From Trichobilharzia regenti (lineage: Eukaryota; Platyhelminthes; Trematoda; Strigeidida; Schistosomatidae): DNA of 64,000 bases. Where the stretch lies: positions 1,905,517 through 1,969,516 of the forward strand of contig OX235263.1 of assembly GCA_944472135.2 (NCBI GenBank). The letters run 5' to 3'. How positions within the stretch are numbered: position 1 is the first letter of the stretch; the number at the start of each line of letters is the position of its first letter. The notes under the pieces were generated by a model that did not search any database, was not told where the DNA came from, and was given only the letters and a program-made list of their open reading frames with translations. Both the position numbers and the translations under genes were made by a program. Below are positions 41,620 through 52,509 of this stretch, in pieces.

Positions 41620-42590
41620 TATCCTTTAATTCCTAGAGGAACACAGGGCTTCAACCAAACGTCTCCACTGCATTCGGTTTTCTGCTAACGTTTTCACCCC
41701 GCTCCAAGTATGCCCACACGCTTTCATCTCCTCTTCACATCACCTCCTCCAAGTCAACCCACACTTGCACTCACGACCAACTCGCCGCTTCACTCGAGCT
41801 ATGACTTGCCTAATGATGTCACTTGATGGTTTTCGCAGCGGATGGCCAATCCATCTCCATTCCTTCCTGCCTATTCGTTTCACAATCGGATCCTGGTTGG
41901 TTAGCTCATTGCCAGAGATCTTTGTTGCTGATCATTTTTCGCTGGTCATCTGATCTTGAGTACTGAGCGAAGACGAATTTTAATGAAGGTCTGAAGTTTG
42001 TCTGAGATGCTCTTCATGACGCGCCAAGTCTCTGATTCCTATAGTAGTACTGACTTCACATTGGAGCTGAAAATAAAAATCTTATTTTTCATGCTGAGCG
42101 AAGTTGATTTCCACACAGACTTGAGAGTAATGAAAGCTTGTCTTACTTTCCAAATCCTCGTCTCGATGATACCCTCATCACTTTCGCTGGCCTGTAGTTG
42201 AAACGATGCTTCCCAGGTAGGTAGGTGGAGTAGGTTGTTTCTTTCAGGTTGCTCCTATTAATGATGGCTGATTGTTGTCTGTTGTTGTTGTTGCTGTTGG
42301 TGTTGGCCAAGTATCTCCACCACCTCTGTTTTCTCTATGTTCACCTGAAGTCCTATCTTCTCTGGGTACTCCTTCTGCCAACTTGTTGCTTTTCACTTGC
42401 ATATCTTCCAGTTTGTGGGAAATCAGACACTTAAATCATCGGCGAAGTCCAGATCCTCAAAGATTTTTGTGTGGGTCCATTTTATGCCTGTTTCCTCGCT
42501 GATCGCCGCTCTCTATCGCATTATCCAGTCTACTGCAATCAGGAATATCATTGGCGATAGTAGACAGCCTTGCCTTTTTATATAAGGCTT
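41620..42590 (-). mobile_element. LINE-B 3' copy
   Basis: Minus-strand LINE-B with an (ATT)n end at about 41595-41620. The upstream end (42535-42580, complement of CAATCAGGAATATCATTGGC) lies in the RT just before motif C. Frames are broken. Confidence 0.75.
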
Positions 42591-42954
42591 ATATAATTTC
42601 CCAATATGTATAAATCAAACTCCTAATAAACACTCTGTTAACCAAGTTTTTTCTCTTCTGCCGTTACAAAATAGACTTGACATTTTCAAAATAACATGAA
42701 CAAATCATAAGTAATATCAGTCGCGCAAAAGGTGGCTCAGTGCACTATTGATTATGTGTTAAACTTAAATCTCCGTAGGCATTCCATCAATCAATGAGAT
42801 GAAGGTATGTTCAGCTAGTGATTCCTGTATGAGCAAAGATGCCAGTCTAGTGCTGACCAACATCCACCAAAATACCAGTTAGTTTCTTTTTAGTGAATTC
42901 TAATATACCAATAAAAAAATGGTATAATGTAATATATAATATGAATTCACCCGT
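42591..42954. other. AT-rich non-coding region
   Basis: Nothing recognised. Confidence 0.35.
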
Positions 42955-42956
42955 TT

Positions 42957-43410
42957 GATCATGGACTGACATCATTCAGAGAACTATTGGGAAACGAGGG
43001 TGTACTAAACAGCTGTTTCCCCCCACTCTGGGACTCTTCAGCAGTGTGCACCGACCACCAGTATTCGAACCCAAGACCTTTCGATTACAAGGCGAGATCG
43101 TAGATCATTCAGACACTGGGGCCTGATCCAATGGCTAGCCCATGAATTCCACCTCCTGCCATTTCGTGATAAATACAGCTCAATCTTAACTCAGTATCAC
43201 AGGTGAGTAACTGTTCTTTTGACTGACTTGTTGGACCCTTCTGGTTATGACTTCACACTAGAAAGTCGCAGAAGTTTGAAGTGAACACAGATCCTGTAAC
43301 TGAATGATCTGTGAGCTCGCCTTATAACAGGAAGGCCCTGGGTCCGAACCCCGATGGGTATGTACTGATGACGAGACCGAATCTGAGACAAACACGCTTG
43401 TTCAATACTT
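42957..43410. mobile_element. SINE-C copies (minus, then partial plus)
   Basis: The minus copy (42957-43150) has a tRNA head (complement of GTATTCGAACCC) and a hammerhead-like segment at 43002-43047 with intact CTGAAGA and GAAA. The partial plus copy (43300-43410) keeps the head and CTGATGACGAG but not GAAA. Confidence 0.65.
43002..43047 (-). ncRNA. Hammerhead-like fold in SINE-C, diverged
   Basis: Minus strand: ACACTG, CTGAAGA, stem II around CCC/GGG, GAAA, CAGCTG, site GTT, TAGTAC. The conserved core residues are kept, stem I has about four pairs, and stem III is short. Activity uncertain. Confidence 0.45.
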
Positions 43411-44090
43411 TTAATAATAATAATTTGCTTTATTCCAGAAACAGTACTAGTGGCACAGTCTGGGATTTTCAGCACATATCTATAATAGTGCATCTAATTT
43501 TATCAAACAGTTAAAAGGAGTATTTCGAAAAGTATTTAAAAAAAACAAAAAAAAACACAAAATAGGAAGAAAAATGGGAACATATACCAAGAAGTAGAAA
43601 GGAAAATAAACAACATAATAGTCAATATCTCAGTATTGGGTAGTGGAAGCTATGATATGTTTATGCATGGTGAAAAGTAAAACTATATCCTACAAGAAGT
43701 TGTGAAATGATATTTAGAATGTCTATCACCAGGATGATCAGTTAATTTGATTGAACTACACTAAACAATCATAAAATAAACATTTCAGGGTTTCTTATTT
43801 TTATTGTCAGCACTAATGCAGTGTTTGTCGTGGTAGTGTGAGTAATCCTGAATAATACGAAATTTTTAAGATGGTGATAGTGGCGTTCACAAACAAGATT
43901 GTCAGTTAAATAGTGCCGAACAAAGAACAACTACAAAACTAATATTACATGATGGTTAATGACAGGACAATTTTGTAATACTCATACTGATAAAATAGTC
44001 GGACCCAGTAGATATACAAAAGAAGGAATAGAGTAAAGTACAAAAAATAGTAAGCCAATGTTAATAAATTAGGTATCTAAGTATGTTTAA
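43411..44090. other. SINE-A-like tail and non-coding DNA
   Basis: 43418-43480 (GCTTTATTCCAGAAACAGTA, GGGATTTTCAGCAC) resembles 47908 and 33625, the body of a SINE-A relative. The rest is AT-rich and unrecognised. Confidence 0.4.
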
Positions 44091-44100
44091 GAAGGTGTTC

Positions 44101-44295
44101 TGTAGTAATTTATTGTACTTGAAGTATTAGTATTTCGATCTGACGGAATTATAAGAATCTAAACAAAACACAGAGAGGGCAGCAATCAGGAATTTGTATT
44201 TAGCGGAATTAGAATGCAATTCATATATGAAACATATCAACAGTCAACAGTAAGTATTTTAAACAATACAGAGATAGAAATTGTCAATCACCACA
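44101..44295 (-). repeat. 3' LTR of the compact element
   Basis: 195 bp, TG...CA, paired with 45736-45930. The single difference seen is AAAACACAG here versus AAAACCCAG in the other copy. Confidence 0.9.
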
Positions 44296-44637
44296 TCCGC
44301 CACACCTCGAATATCTCCTTGCGTATTTATAACGATGTCTCGGTTTGCTTGCAAGTAGCTTCGACCTAACTGATTCTGTGATATTATTTTCATCAGTACT
44401 ATCTGGACTTATTTCTGAATTATCTACAAAATCAGGATTATTAGCGGAATCAATAATATTATAATTGGAACGACCTACTTCATTTATTGTCACTTTGTCC
44501 AGGTGTCCGTTATGAACTGAGTGATCTTTGATGTCTAATATCTTCACCACTCGATTTCCCATTTTTTGTAGTATAATTCCAACAGAAGGTCTGTAGTTAT
44601 TATCTTTGTAATAATGTACATTAGAAGTCGTGGACAT
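44284..44637 (-). CDS. Short ORF downstream of gag, possible pol C-terminal remnant
   Basis: 117 codons. RPSVGIILQKMGNRVVKILD and KVTINEVGRSNYNIIDSANN are followed by an acidic stretch and a basic, Cys-containing end (KYARRYSRCGGCGD) that runs into the LTR. No catalytic motif. The basic tail near the 3' LTR suggests the extreme C-terminus of a lost integrase, but this is inference. Confidence 0.5.
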   Translation of the reverse strand: MSTTSNVHYYKDNNYRPSVGIILQKMGNRVVKILDIKDHSVHNGHLDKVTINEVGRSNYNIIDSANNPDFVDNSEISPDSTDENNITESVRSKLLASKPRHRYKYARRYSRCGGCGD

Positions 44638-45722
44638 CAGATGCTTTTTGAGAATTCGAGATTTGAAAGTTTTGCAGGACTTTCACGGGTACTTGTATGC
44701 TCTGCATTCACCAGACGTAGTCTATGCATATGCAGTAATTCCTCAATTTTAATCAGTTGCTCTCTCATCTCATTCAGGTCTTTTCGTGTTTTCGACAGTT
44801 CACATTGCAACTTGGCTACCTCATTTTTGAAAACAGTTGATGCTTGCGTTGCTGAACTTGCAGTGGAGGTTTTCGTTGGATTAGCTTGAGTATTTTGAAA
44901 GGTTGAAAGACACATTGACTCCATTTTACTAGACAGCTTGGGAGAATTATAAGAATGTTGAGCAACATAAGTATTGGAACTTCTGCAAACCGTCTTGATG
45001 TGTCCAACTTTACCACATTTGTGACACTTAGCACCCCGAAAACGGCAAGTGCTTCGTAGATGTAACTTTCCACAGGATAAACACGGTTTAATGTTTTTGA
45101 TCTCTCGCTGCATTCTATTACCTGTGGACGGCAGTTTGGATTGCTTTCCATGAACACTTGTATTTTCGACTTTAGAAAGCATAACATCAGACACTGACGT
45201 AGTGGGAGCAGAGTATTCATTATGGACATCTTCATATGTAATACATAAATCTTTAGCAGTTTGAAACGTACAAGAAGGAATCTGAATTAACTCTTTCTCT
45301 AATTTAGGAATATTGATTCCAGCAATTAGACGATCACGTAGTTGAGTATGCAGCTGATCTCCAAAGTTACACTTTGAGGCTTGAATTTGAAGTTGAAGAA
45401 TGAAGTCTCTAATCTTCTGGTTGGGAGAACGTACCAGTTTGTTGAAGTGAGCCCTCTCTCTGGTCTCAAATGTAGTCACATGAAAGTGATTTGTCAGAAG
45501 TTCACGGATCTTGTCATATGACATAGAAATGGGTTTATCTGGAAATGCCAGATTCTTCACCAGGCTATATGCATCAAGCCCAATAGCGGTGATGAAATGA
45601 GCAGGTATTTTATCATCCCGAACATTCTTGGAAATGCACCACGCATCAAAGCATTCCAAATAATCAGCAATCTCCCGCGGAGAACCATTAAGAGGAAATT
45701 TTCCCAGGTTACTTAGCTCCAT
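44637..45722 (-). CDS. Gag protein of the compact LTR element
   Basis: 361 codons, intact. The N-terminal capsid-like region (FITAIGLDAYSLVKNLAFPD, TTFETRERAHFNKLVRSP) resembles gypsy-type gag. A double zinc knuckle follows in the middle: CX2CX3HX4C (CLSCGKLHLRSTC) and CX2CX4HX4C (CHKCGKVGHIKTVC). A C-terminal coiled-coil-like part (EVAKLQCELSKTRKDLNEMR) may serve multimerisation. The ATG lies within the PBS-like region just inside the 5' LTR. An open gag in a pol-less element suggests recent origin or selection for gag. Confidence 0.8.
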   Translation of the reverse strand: MELSNLGKFPLNGSPREIADYLECFDAWCISKNVRDDKIPAHFITAIGLDAYSLVKNLAFPDKPISMSYDKIRELLTNHFHVTTFETRERAHFNKLVRSPNQKIRDFILQLQIQASKCNFGDQLHTQLRDRLIAGINIPKLEKELIQIPSCTFQTAKDLCITYEDVHNEYSAPTTSVSDVMLSKVENTSVHGKQSKLPSTGNRMQREIKNIKPCLSCGKLHLRSTCRFRGAKCHKCGKVGHIKTVCRSSNTYVAQHSYNSPKLSSKMESMCLSTFQNTQANPTKTSTASSATQASTVFKNEVAKLQCELSKTRKDLNEMREQLIKIEELLHMHRLRLVNAEHTSTRESPAKLSNLEFSKSI

Positions 45723-45733
45723 CGCGACGCCAA
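45717..45733 (-). promoter_or_regulatory. Candidate primer-binding site of the compact element
   Basis: On the minus strand TGGCGTCGCGATGGAGC begins two bases after the LTR. It includes the gag ATG and resembles the site of the left-edge gypsy element. Confidence 0.5.
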
Positions 45734-45735
45734 TT

Positions 45736-45930
45736 TGTAGTAATTTATTGTACTTGAAGTATTAGTATTTCGATCTGACGGAATTATAAGAATCTAAACA
45801 AAACCCAGAGAGGGCAGCAATCAGGAATTTGTATTTAGCGGAATTAGAATGCAATTCATATATGAAACATATCAACAGTCAACAGTAAGTATTTTAAACA
45901 ATACAGAGATAGAAATTGTCAATCACCACA
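45736..45930 (-). repeat. 5' LTR of the compact element
   Basis: Partner of 44101-44295. It is followed by the TGTTC target duplicate. Confidence 0.9.
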
Positions 45931-46019
45931 TGTTCACTATAGAATATAAATAAGAGAGAAATAAAAGAGCCAAAATTATGATATTAACAACAGAGCAAGT
46001 CATAGGTTTCACGCTTAAC

Positions 46020-46610
46020 ATTGTCACTTAGAACACGGACCAAATATGGTAATTGTTGAGTTCCTATACTTGGTTGTATGAGCATATATTATTTTGTACT
46101 TATTTCTGGTTCTACCTGATGAGATGCAAGGAGAGAGTTGGGAACAGAGGGGGTGTTGGGGGTCAGAGAGTATGGTTTTAGACCATTTTTCGCATGTATT
46201 CAGATGCCTTTCTACTAATGTAGTGACGAGCTGACTGAGTTTTACACTGCTAATCCTACTAACTACCTTCAACATCCTACTCAGGATGGTATAGTCAGTC
46301 CTTTCTCAGTAACCCAGGAAAAACTAATGGGGAGCAGTAAAGTAGAATAGGTAAGATAAAAGAGTTGACAAATTGTGAAAGCAGAGGTTGAGTGATTCCA
46401 GTTAGTTTGAGTTTCTTAATGTAGTAGGCTAGGCGGAACACTTTCTTAGAAATCGTTTGGATATGAGATGACCAAGTAAGGTTGGAAGAGAGAACTAGTC
46501 CAAGGTATTTTGCATTAGACTTAGTTTCAATTTTAGTCCCCTCAATGCTACAGGCTTCATAATTGCTTACTTATGTTTGTAGATCTCGTTTATGCCTTAA
46601 AGGAGAAGTC
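46020..46610 (-). mobile_element. LINE-D (CR1-like) 3' coding fragment
   Basis: Minus frame 46024-46275 (LKVVSRISSVKLSQLVTTLV, HPLCSQLSPCISSGRTRNKY, KYRNSTITIFGP) is the C-terminus. Upstream frames give pieces of the RT thumb region. Related copies at 19050, 27230, 32755 and 48300. Confidence 0.65.
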
Positions 46611-46778
46611 AATAGTTAACACTACTTGATATTCATTAGTTCTCTAACTGATACGGATTTATCATTATTACACTTGTAACCAACGACATTTCTACAAATT
46701 AACATTCTTGATAGTTAGTATGAATTTGTAAGAAGATAAATTTGAAAAAAATGGTTAAAAATGCCCATTAAAATTTTC

Positions 46779-47578
46779 AAAAGAATGGAAACTGAACAGA
46801 GAGTACTCTTTTCGATAACTCCTTCATCATCAGGCTCTACATTTATACACACATTGTAGTGAATGAATGAATTAGTGTTATGAACGACATTAATGCTGTT
46901 TAAATAACACCAAATCAATAATGTTGATAAATTACACCTGAATCGCATCAACATAGAATAAGCTGAATGTCAGAAACATTAAGAAGGATAATAGTACGAA
47001 TTCATGAGTTTATAGCTTCTACTGAAGGCCAGGGCAATAGTAGGGTTTGGACTTGCTTCTTTTGGACACAGAGAGAACATCTCCCAGCATGGCTAAGTAA
47101 AGGTGTAGTGAAAACTATTAACAGCTCGATGTTGGAACATCTGGTGCAAACCGGCCACAAAGCCAGCGTAGAAGAATCCTTCTCTATATTATACCGGGTG
47201 CCAAATAAACTACCTAAAACATCGAAGCACCGTAGGCTCCATACAGCAGAGGCTATTGCGATTCGCCTCAAACAACCAGCACTCTGTGTCCAAAAGAAGC
47301 AAGTCCAACCCCTACTATTGCCCTGGCCTTCAGTAGAAGTTATAAACTCATGGATTTGTACTATTATCCTTATTAATGTTTCTGACATTCAGCTTATTCA
47401 ATGTTGATGCAATTCAGGTGTAATTTATCAACATTATTGATTTGATGTTATTTAAACAGCATTAATGTCGTTCATAACACTAATTCATTCATTCACTACA
47501 ATGTGTGTATAAATGTAGAGCCTGATGATGAAGGAGTTATCGAAAAGAGTACTCTTTGTTCAGTATCCATTCTTTTTA
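46779..47578. mobile_element. PLE-C 3' end as inverted repeat
   Basis: Arms 46779-47073 and 47282-47578 are reverse complements. The plus ORF 46967-47407 encodes the nuclease tail (LPAWLSKGVVKTINSSMLEH, AEAIAIRLKQPALCVQKKQV, LLLPWPS) as in other PLEs, and the minus strand repeats part of it. The outer ends carry CTGATGATG and CGAAAAG (47522-47545), which recalls a ribozyme. Confidence 0.7.
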
Positions 47579-47907
47579 AAAACTGATTATTTTTGTGTAA
47601 AACTTGTGTATAACCACTCATCTATAGAGAAAAGTATGCACTCAACTAAAAATAGCTCATTTTGCTTTAAGAGAGCTAAATTAATTTTGCTGTAATGGAT
47701 CAGATGGTTACCTGATAATTTATTTCACCTCATTAATTCTTATTTGGTGCATTTTACTCACAATAGTGTCACTTACTCTCACTGCATACAATTATATATA
47801 TATATACAGTCGCATAGTTGCCCTCATATTTTAAATCATTCAGACATTTTGTTGATTTTATGTAACTGATTCTCTAAATAGAAAGTCATTTCGTAAGATT
47901 CAGTATA

Positions 47908-47975
47908 ATAATAATAATAAGCTTTATTCCAAAACAGTACTTGTGATACAGAATGGAATTCTCAGCATTTCACTA
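47908..47975 (-). repeat. SINE-A-related tail
   Basis: GCTTTATTCCAAAACAGTAC and GATACAGAATGGAATTCTCA follow an AATAATAATAATAA run and match 43418 and (inverted) 33625. No tRNA head. Confidence 0.5.
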
Positions 47976-48299
47976 CAGTATTACATCCAGTTAATACATT
48001 ATCAATAAATAAAATTCTACATAGATTATGGGTAATCTCAGTTCATTATGACAACAACACATTGGCAAGTCGGTAGCAAAGTCAAAATTGAACACAATGT
48101 TTGAAGGTGCTAGAAAAGTAGATATACAAGCATATTTACTGGCGTAAACAGAAGAAAGAAACAAAGTAGCACATAACAAAAATGCGAAAGAGAGAAAAAG
48201 AAAAGAAAGAAGGAAAACGTTGTACCTATAAATGATATGAGTTGGAAAGACGAGATCCAGTTGTTCTACTGACTATTTAATAAGTTATAGGTATCACGC

Positions 48300-48880
48300 C
48301 TAATGCTTTCTTTATCGCACAGAAAACGAACGAGCCAAATAGGTTATGGTTGAGTTTCTGTACTTACTAGTGCCAGCATATAGTTTTCCAAATAGGCTTC
48401 TGGTTTTGCTTGGTGCGATAGATACAAGGGGAGAAATGTGAATGAAGAGGGTGGTGTGAGTTAGATGTAGAATGGATTTAGCCCATTTTTCACATGAGTC
48501 CATGTGCCTGTCAACCAGAATATGAACAAGCTGGTTAAGTAGCACGTAGCTTACCCTGCTGACAACCTTTAACATCCGGCGTAATAAGGTATAGTCATTC
48601 TTCAGTAGCCAGCCCTGGAAAAACTAAGGGGGAACAATAGAGAATAATAGGCAGAATACGGGAGTTAACGAATTGTAGGAATGTCTTAACTTCTTGATGT
48701 AGAAGGTAAGACGGAATATTTTCTTAGAAATCATCAAGATATGAGACGAGCAGGAAAGATGAGCAGATAGAATGACGCTTAGGTATTTGATTTCTGACTT
48801 GGTTTCTATTCCAGTGCCATCTATGCTGTGTGAAACGTAGACACTATTAGTGTTGTATAATTTTACATTACCTAGTTAAT
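48300..48880 (-). mobile_element. LINE-D (CR1-like) 3' coding fragment
   Basis: Minus frame 48312-48575: LKVVSRVSYVLLNQLVHILV, DRHMDSCEKW and KYRNSTITYLARS, matching the copy at 46020. Frames upstream are broken. Confidence 0.65.
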
Positions 48881-48885
48881 TGGGT

Positions 48886-49036
48886 AGAGAGAGAGAGAGA
48901 GCTGACTGCCATTGAAAGCAAGCTCAGTTCAATGATGATCCGTAGTGTTGCTATTTGATCGATGCATGACTTCATATCGCAACACAAAGGATCATCATTG
49001 AACAAAGCTTGCTTGCAGTGGTAGTCAGCTCTCTAC
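48886..49036. repeat. Hairpin with about 50-bp arms
   Basis: GAGAGCTGACTGCCA and GCTCAGTTCAATGATGATCC on the left are complementary to GGATCATCATTGAACAAAGC and TGGTAGTCAGCTCTC on the right, with a loop of about 40 bases. It lies between LINE-D and LINE-B. Confidence 0.7.
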
Positions 49037-50240
49037 CTCACTCAACTCTGTCGACTTTGAAAAGGCCTTCGATAGTGCGGCGTCGATCGAGAGGTGATTT
49101 GGAAACGACTTCGCTACTACTGGGTGCCACTAACAAATATGCATCTTATCCAGCAGTTGTACGACAGTGCTGCATGCCAAGTAATCCACAACGGGAAATT
49201 CACGGAATCTTTCGAAGAAGTGAAGACGGGAGTAAGAAAAGGATGCCTACCATCACCAATGATCTTCCTGATTGCGGTAGACTGGATAATGCGACAGAGA
49301 GCGGCGAGCAGCGAGGAAACAGGCATAAAATGGACCCACACAAAAATCTTTGAGGATCTGGACTTCGCCGATGATGATATATGTCTGATTTCCCACAAAC
49401 TGGAAGATATGCAAGTGAAAAGCAACAAGTTGGCAGAAGGAGTACCCAGAGAAGATAGGACTTCAGGTGAACATAGAGAAAACACAGGTGATGAAGATTC
49501 CTGGCTAACACCAACAGCAACAACCACAACAACAGACAACAACCAACCAGCATAAATGGGAGGAACCTGAAAGAAGCAACCTACTCCACCTACCTACCTG
49601 GGAAGTATCGTTTCAACTACAGGCCAGAGGAAGTGATGAGAATATCATCGAGACGGGGATTTGGAATGCAGGACAAGCTTTCATTACTCTCATGTCTGTG
49701 TGGAAATCAACTTCGCTCAGCATGAAAAATAAGATCCGGATTTTCAACTCCAATGTGAAGTCAGTCAGTGCTACCTACTATACGGATCGGAGACTTGGCC
49801 AGCGCGTCACAAAGAGTACTTCGAACAAACTACACAACCTCATCAACAGTTGTCTTCGCTGAAGATTAGATGACAGGCAGAAATGATCAGCAACAGAGAT
49901 ATCTGGAAATGAAGGAACCAATCCAACCCAGCAGAAGCCGACTGTGCCACAAATAAGCAGGAAGAAATGGAGGTGGATTGGCTGGCCATACTCTGAGAAA
50001 ACCATCAAGTTAGTGATATCACACACCAAGCAATCGCTTGAGTGGAACCCGAATGAGGAACGGTGAGTTGGTCGTCAATGCAAGGGTGACATGGAGAAGG
50101 AGGTGACGTGAAGGGGAGCTGATAGTATGTGGGCAGATATTGAGCTAGATGAAAACGTTTGTGGAGAGACGAACACAGTGGAGACGTGCACATTAAGGCC
50201 TATTTTCCTCTAGGACCTAAAGTTAACAATAATAGTAATA
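49037..50240 (+). mobile_element. LINE-B copy from RT motif A to 3' end
   Basis: Starts at VDFEKAFDS (49048). It includes GVRKGCLPSPMIFLIAVDWI (RT motif B, ORF 49094-49555) and LDFADDDICLISHKLED, where an extra codon sits in the FADD loop. The C-terminal region follows in broken frames and the copy ends in AATAATAGTAATAATAATAA. Confidence 0.8.
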
Positions 50241-50392
50241 ATAATAAGGTATATAACATACGAACGCACGCATAAATGCACACACACAAAGTGAGACAAT
50301 AGTTTAATCAATTAAAGATACTCATTAAAATTCTGAAAGACAGTGATTACATAATAAAGGAAAGTGTAGTGTTGGTTTCCAGAGATTGGATT

Positions 50393-50600
50393 GCTTATAG
50401 AATTAATCGTGAACTGACATCAGTTAAAGAACTACTTGAAACTAGCAGGGAGTACTGGAGAACTGTATCGTTCTGACTCGGGATTCTTCATTACTGAGCA
50501 CTTGCTGGGATTCGATCCCTAGGACCTTTGGGTTACAAGGTGAACTTATAACATGAACTATTCAGCCAGTCCAATGGTCTATGAATTTTAAATTCTGCCA
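50393..50600 (-). mobile_element. SINE-C copy
   Basis: Minus strand: head with complement of GGGATTCGATCCC and tail TGAACTGACATCAGTTAAAG on +. The hammerhead core is mutated (AGTAATGAAGAATCCC). Confidence 0.65.
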
Positions 50601-50856
50601 TTTTGAAACTGTCTGTCAGTGTCATTGGTATCTGAAGAACTAAAGGAAAAGATTCTTCAATGCTGCCTTTATGTCCAATTTATAACATCGAACTGTTGAT
50701 GGTCATTACGACACTTTTATTTAGCCGCATTGGTTGGCCTTACGAACCTCAGAAAACTAAGTTACTAAGGCAACGATAAACGTAACTACCTCCATAGGAG
50801 CAGTTGAGTTGATAAGTCCAGGAAGAGGTGGTTAGCCTAGAACCTTTGTCTATGAG

Positions 50857-51260
50857 TTGGGAAATAACAACCCATCGTGTGGAAATTATGAAATGAAGCA
50901 TAATGAGGCTTTGCTATTGCAAAAATCCAAATTTCAGCTTTCACAAGACAAGTGGGAAATATTGACCAAAGAATACTGGGAACATCATCTTTCATGGTTT
51001 ATCAAGGAACACAAAATGTCTATTCATAGCCCTGTTTCACTTCACCTAGATATTACTGAATATAAAGTTGATGTTAATGGAACATATAAAATTATCTCTC
51101 GTATTCCCTCCCACCAGTCTTAATTACATTTTATGATTTCGTCTTCTGTGTACAGTGTTGAAGCCATTGGAATCCACTTGAAGAAGCCGAATTTATATGT
51201 GTTCAAAAGAAGTTCGTACAACCGCCTTCCTTACCTTGGTCATCGTTACATGATTGTGAA
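50857..51260 (+). pseudogene. PLE GIY-YIG C-terminal fragment
   Basis: ORF 50857-51123 reads EYWEHHLSWFIKEHKMSIHS and DITEYKVDVNGTYKIISRIP, and a later frame reads VEAIGIHLKKPNLYVFKRSS and YNRLPYLGH. This corresponds to the end of PLE nucleases (EHxPxWL, GHxxxVxxSF, xAIxLxxPxLCVQK). The YIG motif is missing. Confidence 0.55.
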
Positions 51261-51304
51261 AATTTGACAATTTTGCCTTCCTCCTAAGTCTTTTACAAGT
51301 TATT

Positions 51305-51655
51305 ATGTACTGACATCGGTTAGTAGACCATTGGAAAACCACCGCGAAGTACTGAACAGCTGTTTCGTCAGCCGAGTTTACGACTCTTCAACAGTACGTA
51401 TCCACCGCCAGGGTTCCAACCCAGGACTTTCCGGTTGAAGGGCGAGCTTGTAGACCGCTAGGCCACTGGGACCCAATCCAGTGGTTCATGAATTCCAACT
51501 TCTGCCTATTCACAATATAGCGCGACCACTAGCGAATGTCACCGGCAAATATTTGTCCTGATGAAGAGTTCCAAAGTAGGACAAAACGGTTGTCCAGTAC
51601 TCTCAGGCTTTCCAATGGTTCTGAAACCTATGTCAGTTCATGATAAAATCCTGTA
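51305..51655. mobile_element. SINE-C pair in inverted orientation
   Basis: A minus copy (51305-51510) faces a plus partial copy (51545-51655) with CTGATGAAGAGTTCC and CAAAAC instead of CGAAAC. This is the third such inverted pair in the window. Confidence 0.65.
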
Positions 51656-51949
51656 AGCGATCAAATCCCAGCAAACAACACTTGAATATTGTTGTTTTAA
51701 TTGTTGCATTAATTGTTTTCTTAATTTTATCCGATAGTCAAAATTTAGTAATACACTTCTAATTTATTATGTATGCACAATTTAGTGTTCATAATGATAT
51801 CGTCGGCTGTAAATAAGGAACTTCAAAACTCGGCTTTTCACAGTCCTCGTTCTTCTTTCCCATTCCGTATAAGCGTAATAGAATTTCTCACAAGAATTTC
51901 CCAGGGTTTATTAATGAGGGAGTATACAGGAAATAATAGTGATTGATTG

Positions 51950-52500
51950 ACTGACTGACTGACTGAGATTCAACATAGAACTCCTCATAAGAAGTGCTAC
52001 ACTGTCTCCATGTAACACACTACGCTAGACAAAGCAAAGGAAAAACGAGATTCGAAAGAACCATGAAAGACAGAAATGTGAGGTAAGGAGAACAGTATCA
52101 TAGAAAAACATGAGGGTTTATTGGATATGGGGGAACACAGACAGTGAATGCATCTGCACCATTTAGAACGATTCTTAGTCATATCGTCAACAGTCTCCAA
52201 CCATTACTTTTCAGCATCCAAGGAACAGTAACAACAAGCACAGCCTACACCTCCCTACGCCGCACAAACTAACTATCCAAGACTCCATGGACTGATGCCA
52301 GGCTTTCATTTGATTCCCTCGAACTGTTCCCCGACCTAATCTCATGTCGGTCAAAATTGTCTGTCGAAAAAGGTGATGCCTCGGCATGTTTAACACATAA
52401 CCTAATCATCTCAATGGATTTACCTTCACAATCCTTTCGATTGACTTGCCCTCCTTACCTAACACACTACGTTTACCTTCAGTGTTATCCACCATATTAT
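51950..52500 (-). mobile_element. LINE-A 3' fragment
   Basis: The (GACT)n end at 51945-51965 and minus frames (METVDDMTKNRSKWCRCIHC; LNMPRHHLFRQTILTDMRLG) match the LINE-A C-terminus. Confidence 0.65.
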
Positions 52501-52509
52501 ACTATTTAA

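Larger units (their letters stand above)
44096..45935 (-). mobile_element. Compact gag-bearing LTR retrotransposon with 5-bp target duplication
   Basis: LTRs of 195 bp at 44101-44295 and 45736-45930 start TGTAGTAATT, end CACCACA and differ at one position in my reading. TGTTC flanks both sides (44096-44100 and 45931-45935). On the minus strand the inside holds an intact gag ORF and a short second ORF. Protease, RT, RNase H and integrase catalytic regions are missing, so it must rely on another element's enzymes. Confidence 0.9.

Noticed and set aside
49117..49553. Two overlapping minus-strand ORFs (141 and 117 codons)
   Set aside because: They are the complement of the LINE-B RT/C-terminal region and have low-complexity Leu/Val runs from its Gln/Asn-rich stretch.
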